This document shows, piece after piece, positions 24,095 through 34,100 of a stretch of 64,000 bases of DNA; within the stretch, counting starts at the first letter, position 1, and each line of letters begins with the position of its first letter. A model generated the notes under the pieces. The model saw only the letters and a list, made by a program, of their open reading frames with translations, was not told where the DNA came from and ran no database searches. The translations under genes were made by a program, and so were the position numbers. This DNA is from a virus, in IMG/VR virus record IMGVR_UViG_3300030101_002968, positions 1 to 64,000 of that record; one strand, written 5' to 3'.

Positions 24095-25750
24095 TTAATT
24101 TTGTTTTTTATAACTAATAAGATACGATGGAGCTGTTAAATCCCAAGTATTAGCATCGTTGCCTAAACCATCTAGTAAAGAAAAATTATCAAAGTTACTT
24201 CTATTTAAATAAGATTTTAGTTTTTGAAATTCTTTATTACCCATAGTTTTAGTATCAAATGATTGTGGATCATTTTCACCTATTCGAACACTTAAAACAC
24301 CGTCTTTAGCTGCTAATTCTACATCGTCATATTTACCATATTGCTCTTGTAAAGACTTAAACATTTCACCTTCACTTGTGCCTAGGTTTTTAGACATATC
24401 AACCGACTTAGCGTCAAACTGTGTTCCGATACCTTGTGCAAAGCCTTCAAAAAGTTTATCTTTAAACGCTGTTTCTCTTTGTGTTTTTATAGTTTCTGAT
24501 GTTGGAAAATTAATTTTACCAGCCATAAAAGGCGTTTTTTCACCAGGCATTATAAAATATCTATTAGCTTTTTGCATTTCTTCAACTTGTCTTTTCTTAT
24601 AAAAATCAGCTGTAACCTCACCGTGATATTTACTGTATTTATCTACAATAAAATCATTAATTCTAGTTTTATTTCTATAATCTCTAGAACCATCTTGCAA
24701 AGTACCTTTTAAATAACCTGATAACTCTTTTTCTGTTAAACCACCTAACGGACCTTTGCTAGGATCGTAAGTAACTTTAACAAAATTACCTTCATTCACA
24801 GGTCCTTGCTCACCTGTTTCACCTTCAGCATCAACGCCTAAAGGTATACCATCGTTATCTGCGTCTCTAGCTTTACCAACTTTTCTATGTACAGTTATAT
24901 ATGTTTTGTTGTCATCTGTAGAGTTTATATCTTCGTAATACTCTGGAGGTAAAGCACCACTAGTAAATTGTTTTGCAAAAGGATTATCTATACCGTCTTC
25001 AGAGTGGTCTTGGTTTATTAAATCTTGAGCTTGCCAAAAATTAGCACCGCTTAACTCAGTTTTTAAATTAGAAGCAATAGTAGTAGCACTAGTACCTGTT
25101 CTTTCCCAGTTTATGGGCTTGCCTTGTGTACCTTCAATATTCGTATTCCAAGCGCTCATAACTTTTGTTGATCCTGAGTGCCACTTATCCATAGCTACAG
25201 GATCGTTAGTAACATCAAAATAAACAAAACCATCTTTGCTAGGATAACCTTCAGGTGCTTTTATTTTTCTCATTGGAACGCCGTCAACGTTAACAATTTC
25301 AGAGTTTACGCTTGCTTTTACAAAATGCTCGTCAGTTTGATCATAACCAGGTCCAAACACACCACCGTTTTCTATATTCATGTGCGTATTAGAACTCATT
25401 TGTTGAGCAGCCTTAATATTGGTTTGCATAGCATTAACAACTTGGTCTTGACCAATTTTATCTTGATTTGCAAATATGTTTTTTGCAAATTTCATTAATG
25501 GACTTAAAAATGAAATAGCTTCTTTTGTATAACCTTTACTACCCTCAGGAAGTTCAGTTTTAACTCTTTTATAATAATCATCGTTAACTTTTTGTATAGA
25601 CTCTGCTTTAGCTTTTTTTTGCTGCATATCCATGCCTATCATTTGCTTTGCAAATTGACCAGCTGCGGCTGAACGTGCAACACCTTCGCTCGCGCCATAT
25701 CTAGCCGCGTCAGCTTTTATTAATCCTAAATCTGCTTTTCCGAATGCCAT
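24095..25750 (-). CDS. Putative internal virion protein (551 aa)
   Basis: A 551-residue protein with an Ala-rich helical N-terminus (DAARYGASEGVARSAAAGQF), a Gln/Met/Lys-rich helix, and a mixed acidic C-terminal part. I see no enzyme motif. It lies between an Ala/Gln/Met-rich protein and the giant polyvalent protein, the place where T7-like phages put internal core proteins (gp14-gp15-gp16). By position it is the gp15-like member. Start ATG is 1 base downstream of the preceding stop. Confidence 0.62.
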   Translation of the reverse strand: MAFGKADLGLIKADAARYGASEGVARSAAAGQFAKQMIGMDMQQKKAKAESIQKVNDDYYKRVKTELPEGSKGYTKEAISFLSPLMKFAKNIFANQDKIGQDQVVNAMQTNIKAAQQMSSNTHMNIENGGVFGPGYDQTDEHFVKASVNSEIVNVDGVPMRKIKAPEGYPSKDGFVYFDVTNDPVAMDKWHSGSTKVMSAWNTNIEGTQGKPINWERTGTSATTIASNLKTELSGANFWQAQDLINQDHSEDGIDNPFAKQFTSGALPPEYYEDINSTDDNKTYITVHRKVGKARDADNDGIPLGVDAEGETGEQGPVNEGNFVKVTYDPSKGPLGGLTEKELSGYLKGTLQDGSRDYRNKTRINDFIVDKYSKYHGEVTADFYKKRQVEEMQKANRYFIMPGEKTPFMAGKINFPTSETIKTQRETAFKDKLFEGFAQGIGTQFDAKSVDMSKNLGTSEGEMFKSLQEQYGKYDDVELAAKDGVLSVRIGENDPQSFDTKTMGNKEFQKLKSYLNRSNFDNFSLLDGLGNDANTWDLTAPSYLISYKKQN

Positions 25751-25751
25751 A

Positions 25752-26456
25752 TTATATTTTTTTATTCATTATTCCAGCGGTAAGCATAGTACCTATACCA
25801 CCTATCATTTGTTGTTGCGCCATCATTTTGTCTCTTTGCGCTGCGCCTAGCCTGTTAGCTTCCATACCAAGTATAGTACCTTGCTTGCTTTGCTCCATTT
25901 GCATCGACATTGCTTCACCTTTTGCCATAGCCATATCAACTGCTTGAGCGCCTTTAGCTTCAAGCATTTCGTTTCTTGCCATTTCTTGTGATGTCATCAT
26001 GTCTATTTTAGCTTGGTTTTGCGCGGCCATTAAATTGTTTTTAGCTTCTTGCTGTCCTATAGACGCTGAAGACTGTCTTGCAAATTTAGCGCTTGCGTTA
26101 GCCATAGCTTGTGCCATACTAGCAACACCACTACCACCAGCCGCACCCTGCATATTTTGCATTATATTAGCTTGACTTTGTTGAAACTGGTCTGCTTGAA
26201 ACTCAGCTTGTTGTGTGTTAACTTCAAGATCTGCCATAGCATTGTCCATGCCAGCAAATTGACTTTCCATACCGGCAAACCTATTTTTCATATTAGCATA
26301 AGGATTACTAGTATCTAAGCCTCTATATATATTCATTTGCTTTTCATGTGCGGCTTTAGCGTCTTGAAGCTCTTTTCTTCTTGCACCAGTAAAATCAACG
26401 GCGCTAAGTGCTTGTACTGCGCCACCCACCATACCAGCTATTAACAATGCGCTCAT
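25752..26456 (-). CDS. Ala/Gln/Met-rich internal virion protein, gp14-like
   Basis: A 234-residue protein with an N-terminal hydrophobic segment (LLIAGMVGGAVQALSAV), a long low-complexity helical body rich in Ala, Gln and Met, and a second hydrophobic segment near the C-terminus (MIGGIGTMLTAGIM). This matches the usual make-up of T7 gp14/internal virion protein B-like channel components. It starts the internal-protein set and is preceded by a 68-base gap with an AT-rich leader. Confidence 0.65.
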   Translation of the reverse strand: MSALLIAGMVGGAVQALSAVDFTGARRKELQDAKAAHEKQMNIYRGLDTSNPYANMKNRFAGMESQFAGMDNAMADLEVNTQQAEFQADQFQQSQANIMQNMQGAAGGSGVASMAQAMANASAKFARQSSASIGQQEAKNNLMAAQNQAKIDMMTSQEMARNEMLEAKGAQAVDMAMAKGEAMSMQMEQSKQGTILGMEANRLGAAQRDKMMAQQQMIGGIGTMLTAGIMNKKI

Positions 26457-26524
26457 TTGTTTATATTTTTAGTTAATATCATAATTTTATTCTTATATGT
26501 TAATATAGTTACATTTTTTAGTGA

Positions 26525-26866
26525 TTATTTACTACTCATAGCTATTTCAGAACTAACAGCAAACAACTCTGCTTTTGTAGTATTAACGTTTTTCATTTTA
26601 ACATCAGCGTAGTAACCAGTAAGCTTAGCATTACAAACATCTGCTTTTTTAACAAAAAACACATAATCACTGGTAGTAGGAAATACACTTGTAGAATCTA
26701 TGTCAATAGTTATTGTTTTTCTATCGTTAGATATACCTGTTACATCGCCAACGTAATATATCTCGTTAGACTGTTTTGTAAACACAGAATCTCTAGCATT
26801 AGCATTACCACCAACTTGTAAAGATTTGTTTATTTCATTTGCAAATGTTAAAGTTATTGTTGCCAT
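26525..26866 (-). CDS. Hypothetical structural protein (113 aa)
   Basis: A 113-residue, beta-rich, Thr/Asp/Val-rich protein (MATITLTFANEINKSLQVGG) without signal peptide or Cys motif. Immediately downstream of a beta-rich 440-aa protein, it is likely a virion component. I do not recognise a family. Confidence 0.6.
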   Translation of the reverse strand: MATITLTFANEINKSLQVGGNANARDSVFTKQSNEIYYVGDVTGISNDRKTITIDIDSTSVFPTTSDYVFFVKKADVCNAKLTGYYADVKMKNVNTTKAELFAVSSEIAMSSK

Positions 26867-26867
26867 A

Positions 26868-28190
26868 TTACGATCCTAAATTATTATTATCTATTGCTGA
26901 TTGACCAGCAGCGGTTGTACCACTACCTGTAGACGAAGGCGGCCCAACAGAAACTTGTTGAAAACTTTGTACAGATCTAGTTGTGTGAGACACATACGCC
27001 TGAGCTGCTTGTTCTGATGCTAAAGAAACTACATTTACAACAGCTGGCGAGCTAAACTCTGTAAAAGTATCAGCAACGTTTTCTGTCAAAGTTATTGCAA
27101 AAGTTAAATTAGCAGTGCTGTTATTTTTTGGAAACTTTAAATAAATATAATATATTCCGTTAGAGTCTATAGTTTTTACACTGTTATTAGCAACTAAAAC
27201 ATGAGCAAAACCTATTAGTTCTGCTGAAGCAGCGCTTTGGCCTAAATTTAAAGTAACAGTGTCTGGTGAAGCATCTGTTTTACTAACAACCTTAACACCT
27301 TCTGTAACGGGTGTTGGACCACCCATAGAAACTATAGTCATGCCTTTATTAATAGGACCAGCGTTGGCAGAGTTAGAAAGGTTTAATGTAGTTTGATTTG
27401 TAACAGCGTTAGACTCATGGTTTACACTTATTGTATTAGATACTACACCTAATTTAAAAGTTGCGCCTGGATCGCCATAAACTATAAGCAATCTTGTTTC
27501 TGCTTTTTTGTTTATATTTCTTTTTGAAGGAAAGCTAATACTTGTTAAATCTACAAAAGAAGAAGCTTTTTTATTTGTTATTTCTTCAATGTTTTCACCA
27601 GGTGGTTTTACTAATAATTCGTAGCCGTATATTTTGTTTTGAGTGCCAGTTAAATCAACAATTGTATCAGCGGTAACATTTATAGTATCTGTTCCTTTTG
27701 TTTTTCTTAAACCAGCTTTATGAGTAATAACAAAGGTTCTTTTAATAAGTTCTGTAGTGTTTTCGTAAACATCAGTAGTTACAACTCTATAATTATTTAT
27801 GCTATGCACATCGTCAAAATTAATAACAGGATTAGGGCTTAATATTCTTCCCGCTATTCTTTCAACAACAATATTAAACGTGCTTGTTTCGTTAACTCTA
27901 CCGCCAGTGTTAAAAGTATTATCAGTGCTAATAAAAGTAATATTGTCGTTATTAGATATAGATACAGAAGCTCCAAAAGTAACCTTTGATCTTCTTGTAC
28001 CTGAATAAACTTCATCAACTACATTTGTTACAAAATAGTTTGTACTTGCAACTACTATTTTTTGACCAATTTTTATTTGAGGATTATTTGTAAAACGATG
28101 TACTGTATCTGTAGCTGTAACAACGCAAGTGGCCGTTGTGTTAATAGTAACACTACAACCCTGTTTATATATTTTTATTAATCCTGCCAT
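26868..28190 (-). CDS. Beta-rich structural protein (440 aa)
   Basis: A 440-residue protein of beta-sandwich character: many Thr/Val/Ser strands (TVNTVDGT-like stretches) and a GSGTTAAGQ tail. It follows the 2422-aa nozzle-like gene by 1 base. It shows no catalytic motif. Likely a tail accessory or decoration protein; the fold cannot be settled by eye. Confidence 0.6.
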   Translation of the reverse strand: MAGLIKIYKQGCSVTINTTATCVVTATDTVHRFTNNPQIKIGQKIVVASTNYFVTNVVDEVYSGTRRSKVTFGASVSISNNDNITFISTDNTFNTGGRVNETSTFNIVVERIAGRILSPNPVINFDDVHSINNYRVVTTDVYENTTELIKRTFVITHKAGLRKTKGTDTINVTADTIVDLTGTQNKIYGYELLVKPPGENIEEITNKKASSFVDLTSISFPSKRNINKKAETRLLIVYGDPGATFKLGVVSNTISVNHESNAVTNQTTLNLSNSANAGPINKGMTIVSMGGPTPVTEGVKVVSKTDASPDTVTLNLGQSAASAELIGFAHVLVANNSVKTIDSNGIYYIYLKFPKNNSTANLTFAITLTENVADTFTEFSSPAVVNVVSLASEQAAQAYVSHTTRSVQSFQQVSVGPPSSTGSGTTAAGQSAIDNNNLGS

Positions 28191-28191
28191 A

Positions 28192-31100
28192 TTATATTTG
28201 TTCTTGATAAGCTGATGCAGCTGTTATTGTTAATGTTGATGTTGTTCTGCTAGTTGGAAAACTAGATGATGAAATAGCAATAGTAACAGCTATAGACCCA
28301 TTAGTTTGTAAGGCTGTTGTTACAGTACCATTAAAATTACTTATAGACTCAGCATACGAAAAAGTAAAATCATTTGGATCTAACTTCCAAGGAACACCTT
28401 TTACAGTTTGAGGGTGTACATAAAACACAGCGTTATGAGTTATGCTAGCGCCTTGTTCTTTGTAAAACTTAATAGTATTGCTTGTTGATAAAGTATCAGA
28501 GGCTGAGTTGTTAATTATCCATTTTTTAGGATCTTTGTTAGCAGCTATATCTATAGCTGTAACAACGTGCTGTGCGGCTGAAGTATTACTATTGTAGTTT
28601 ACAGCAGAAGGACTACCTATACCTTGAACATTTAGAGCTTGTGTTTTTAACAAGTCTATGTCATTGTTTATTTTAGCGCCTTGTATAAAGTTAAAATATT
28701 TACCTTCTTTTTCTACAAACACCGGTACGCTTCCCGACTCTTTGTCTGTTTTTATTGTTTCTGCAACCCAACCAGTGTCACCTTCATACGTAATTGTTTT
28801 AAAAGTTTTTACAGAGTCTGGCTCTGTGTTAAACACCAAGTCTATTGTAGAATCATATTGATCACCGTAAAAATTGTTTCTAGTTAAATTTTCACCATGC
28901 ATGTATATCTCGCCAAGTTTAAAAGTAAAATAAGAGTTAGAGTACGATATACCGTCTTCAGGTATAAACGATTTAAAACTTGTCCAACCGTTTACTTTTT
29001 CAGTAAAGCTTAACGTTTGATTATTCAACGTTACATTATAGTGGTCTTTTAAAGAGTCATAAGAACCTTTTACTTCTAAAGAGTTATCTAAATTATCTCT
29101 AAAAAACTTAGACATACCTTTTTCAGCAATGTTAGTTATACCGTCGCCAGACAACCTTAAAATAGCACCTCTTTTTTTATCAGCAAAATAACATCTATAA
29201 CCATAAGAAGCAAACGACTCTGGGTTTTGTGATATACCATACTCACCTACAAATGGCACTACCTGACCTAAAACCTTGTTGGTTGCTGTAAGTTGAGGAT
29301 TACCATCAGCGTTAAACAAAGCATCTTTACTAGCTAAAACTTTTAAAACTTTATCTTCACATAAAACAATAACGTTTGTGTTTCTTGTAAAAAGCTTTTG
29401 CACGCTACCATAGTCAGGGTTTAAGTCTTTAGTTATTTTTTCGCCTTGTATAAATTGGTTTAAATTGTTAAAACTAGATTTAGAATTATATATACCTGAA
29501 TATATTAAACCGTTTATTTTTCTTTCTTCTTTATAATCAGTATCAAGTATTGTAGAAACTCTAGGACCTTTGTCTATTGTAACCGCATTAAAATCATCAA
29601 ATATTCTATTAGACTCAACACCGTTTCCAAATGCAAAACAATTGTAATAATTTAAAGTTGCTTTATTAACGTCAACAGTGTTGTTAATTAAACCGTCAGT
29701 TATCATAATACCACTACTTCTTGTTACTCCAACATTACCGTGCGGTAAAATATCTTTTTCTAAAACAATATCTTGAGAATAAATAACGTTATTGTTTTGA
29801 TCTTTTTTAAACACAGTTATAGTTTCTCCAGCTGGAATAGTTTTTAATACGTGTTGAGTATCTATTTGAAAAAGATCTAGTTTATTTTTTGAATTAGATT
29901 TAGCCTTTATTATAACAGCATTGTTAGCTAAAGGATTGTCACCGTCGGCTGTTCTGTAGCTTGTTTTAACACTCATGCCACTTCTAATAATTAACCTAGT
30001 TAAAGGTGTTTCGTAAAACAAATTTAAATCTACTTTTTCTTTTGGCAATACTTCAAACACGGCTGGTGTGTCGCTGCTTATAGTAGCTTCACCAAAATCA
30101 ATTTCACAAGCAGAAAAAGTTGCACTATTGCTAGTTGCTGTTTTTTCTTTATTTGATTTTTGCTCAGCGCTAGAAAAAGTTTTGCCAGATGTGTATAAAT
30201 TACTACTTAACTCTAAAGGTGTTATAGCTGCAACTGATTGGTTGCTAGTTTCTTCTAGCGGACTCCAAACAATACCTTTGTCTAATTGTATATCTATAAC
30301 TAAAGCATGCTCATAATACTTACCTTTGCCTGGGCCAAAACTTGCAGAAGTATCATCAACTCCAGTATTTACAATACCACCATTGTCTTTAACAACTACA
30401 GAATTTTTAGCAGGACACACAACACTTTTTCTAATTGTATAAACAGTGTTTGTTGGGTCGTTTGGAAATCTAAATGTCTGACCTACTGTTGTAAGGTATA
30501 AGTAAAAATTGTATAAAATACCTAAATTACCTTTTGTTTTTGCAAAACTATTTATACCTGTTATTTTAAAAGTACAGTTTGTTCTACCTAATTGCCAACC
30601 ATCACCTACATAAGGTAAAAATCGGCCTACACTTTTTGGGTTGTATTTAAAACCAACACTTTGATCAATACAAATAATAGGGTTTGTTGCTCCGCCTGAG
30701 TTTGAAGGGTCGTCATAGTTTATTTCTTTCATACTATAACCGTTAATCATGTCTTGGCTGTATACACTACTATTTAAAACGCCTCTAGTTGTTCCACCAA
30801 ATTTTACCCTTGTATTTGCACCGTTAACAGAAAGCGTAGCGGCATAAGCAACGCCACCTAGTGTTTCAGGATTTAAACAAAGACCGTTACCATTTTTAGT
30901 TCCAGCTATACGCCTAGTGTTTACGCCATCAAACAAACCAAAGTTTTGTCTAGACTGACGCCAAGCGCTTGATGTTCCACCGTTTTTAGCTGTGTAAAGA
31001 GTTTGTGGTATAGCATTAATGTCAAGCAGTTGTCTTATATAATCTGTAGACGTTGTTAAATTAGTGTCAGGAATAATAGTATCACTATTACCTTGGTCTA

Positions 31101-34100
31101 ATAACCATGTTTGCGCGTAAAAAAGCCTTGCAGAATCTCTACTTTTAAAAGTGTTTATAGAGTCTTGTGTTTTATATATAAATTCATTTATAAAACCATC
31201 TCTTTTTATTTGTATAAAAAACTTACCTTTAAATTCTTCGCCATAATCGTCAGTAGTTTGTTTGTAAAAATTACATTGAAGTTTTAAGTCTTGCGGATTA
31301 GGTAAAACCGTATTTGTAGCATTGTAAGAGTTAGGGTCAATGTCTAACAGTTCTATTCTAGTTGCTTGAGGTGAGTCGCCAATAAACCTTATATCATCGC
31401 CAAAAGGTTTTTTTGTTTTAAAATAAAACATATCTACAGCATCCTTAAAAAATAGCTCGTCATTGTGAACTTGACTTATAGACTCACTTAACACTAAAGA
31501 ACTATTACTAGTGTTTACGCTTGCTACAACTATAACTTTACCTTTGTAAGTTAAAGAGTTTTCATTGTCAACAAGCCTCATACCTTTTTTAACAACTTGA
31601 ATACCAGCACTAACATTAGTACCGTCTGATTGACTGGTACTACCATTATTGAAAAAATTAACTGATGCTGTAGTTGTATTTGCCGTGTTAGATATTAATA
31701 CGCAAACATTACCTTTTGACGTAACACCTTGAGCTGTTGTTCCTGTAATTTTTTCTACAGCAGTCTTTTTGTATATTTCTGTTAACTCGTATTTTTTAGA
31801 AACCGTACCGTTTAGCGTAGATTTTATTTCAAAAAATCTATTATCAATGTCGTACCAAACACCGGTGTTAGTTATATAAGAGTTAAACTCTTCTAACAGC
31901 TCAGTGTCTACCCTAAGATCAAACGCGCTAATTAAAAAAGTTGAAGAACCTTTTGTAGGGTATTTATATATTTGTTTTAAATATTTAGCGTTTATAGTGC
32001 TATTGCTATCAGAGCTGTCAACAACATTTCCAGCAGAAAAAGTTACAGAGCTTGTGCTCGACCCTACCTCTTCCATTTTAAATCTTAAATGTGTAGGAAC
32101 TTCTGCTTTTTTATCAATAACTTTATATTTTATAGTTGATCCAGCAGGAACATCAACAGCGTTTTCTGTGTCATGTTCTTTTTTTATAGCTATATAATCA
32201 TTTTCATTAATTTTATTTATTTCAGACGAAGGAAAAGAAATCCAAACATTTTCATCTTCTGTGTCGCTATAAAAACGATCCATTGCTAAATTATAAAACT
32301 CATTAGAAGAGTCTTTTATATAATATTTAAAATGCGTAGCCCAAGAAGGAGGCGACGATAATAAGCTGCATTGTATAGAGTTTTGAGTTTCAGACTTTTT
32401 TTGATCTAGTTTTATAATACCAGTTTCGTTTGTAAAGACAGGTGATTGTCTTCCGTAATTATCTAAAAACACAACACCAACCTGATAGTCTCTAATTGAT
32501 TTTAAAGATTTTAAAGGTACATCACCTATTTCAGAACTATTTAAAGAAACTTTAAATTTAACAGGAGTATTAAAATAATTGTATTGCTGCAAATAGTTTC
32601 CGTATAAAAGTCTATTACCAGTTATTTCTTGTGCTTTTGCTTTTCTAGGTACATTGTCATAAGGTCTTAGCATTTGATTTTCAGGTAGCAAAGACTTTAT
32701 TTCTTCTGACGTTATAATTATTTCGTCGTTTGATTTTAAGTCGTCAAGCTCAGAACCTTCAATAGTTCTTAATATATAAACGTTTGTAGAGTTAGATTTT
32801 TTGTATAACAAATCTATAGACTTAACATCTTCTGGCATTTCTTTAATACCAGACAAAGTAACTTTTCTAAGGTCGTTAACCATAGATTTATTGTAACCCA
32901 GTTTAGAGTCATAATTGTAACCCTCATCGTTTTTTGGTATAAAAGCAACTTCTGTAAAAGGTGATATTGCAGAGTATTCATTATCTATATATTTATATCT
33001 ATAAGAAAATCTTGCAAACTCTTTTTCATATATAGCGTCTGGCTGTACTCGCTTAGAAACAAATTTTAAAGAATTAACGTTGTCTATTATAGAATCATCT
33101 ATAGACAATATTTCAGCTTCAAACATTTGTCTATTAGTTCCAGTACCAATTGTACCGCAAGCAACTTCTGTTGGCTCTATTTTTTTAACGCTAACATTGT
33201 CAATAGCTCCAGCCCAGTCTGTGTCATTAAAAAACATTAGCTCTGAGTTACTGTTGTGGCTTCTTTGTTTAAAATAAACATTGTAAGTACCTGTTGCATG
33301 TGTAGGTAATAACAAGTGATTAGAATGGCCATAATCTGAGTCGTTAGCTGTTTGCAAATCATTAGTAGCTAATATAAGGTGTAATCTACCTTGATTACCT
33401 GAAGAACCACTAGAGGCAGTTGTTACTGTGTATGTTAGTTTGTAATATTCACCAGCAACAAGAGCTTCTGCCAAAACATTTCTAACATAGCCTTGCGCTG
33501 AAGATGTTGATGTTAAAGTACCACTGCTAACAAAAAAAGCAGCAGCAGAAGTTCCAATATCTGTAGTTCCAGTAGTTCCTGTATGCCAAGTTGTTAAATC
33601 TGAAAAATCACCATTAGCAATTTTTTCATTACCAACAAGACTAGCAGAAGTAACAACATCATTAGTTGTAGGTATTACTTTGTTATTACGAACTTGTACT
33701 TTTTCTGTTAACTTTAAAGTTATATCAACAAACTTATCACTATCAAAGCTAATAGCGTTAACGTCTTCTGCTTGTAATTTTATAATATCATTAACCTCGT
33801 AATTAGTACCTCCATAAAACTGTATTGGCTGTATTTTTATAGGTCTTGGTTTTGTCAAGCAATTTATTTCGTTAATTTTAACAGTACCTACAGTATTGTC
33901 TTGAGCAAAAAGAGCAAGCATACCGTCATTACCACTAACAGCTTGTTTCCACGTAATACTTATTTCATGAGTACCAACATCAAAAACTCTAGCTTCACGG
34001 CCATTTAAACCGTTAAACGTTGTTTGATTTAAGTTGCTGTTTTTTGATAAAAAACCTATAGTACCAGCTGTTGTAACAGTTATAGTAACTTCCATTCTAT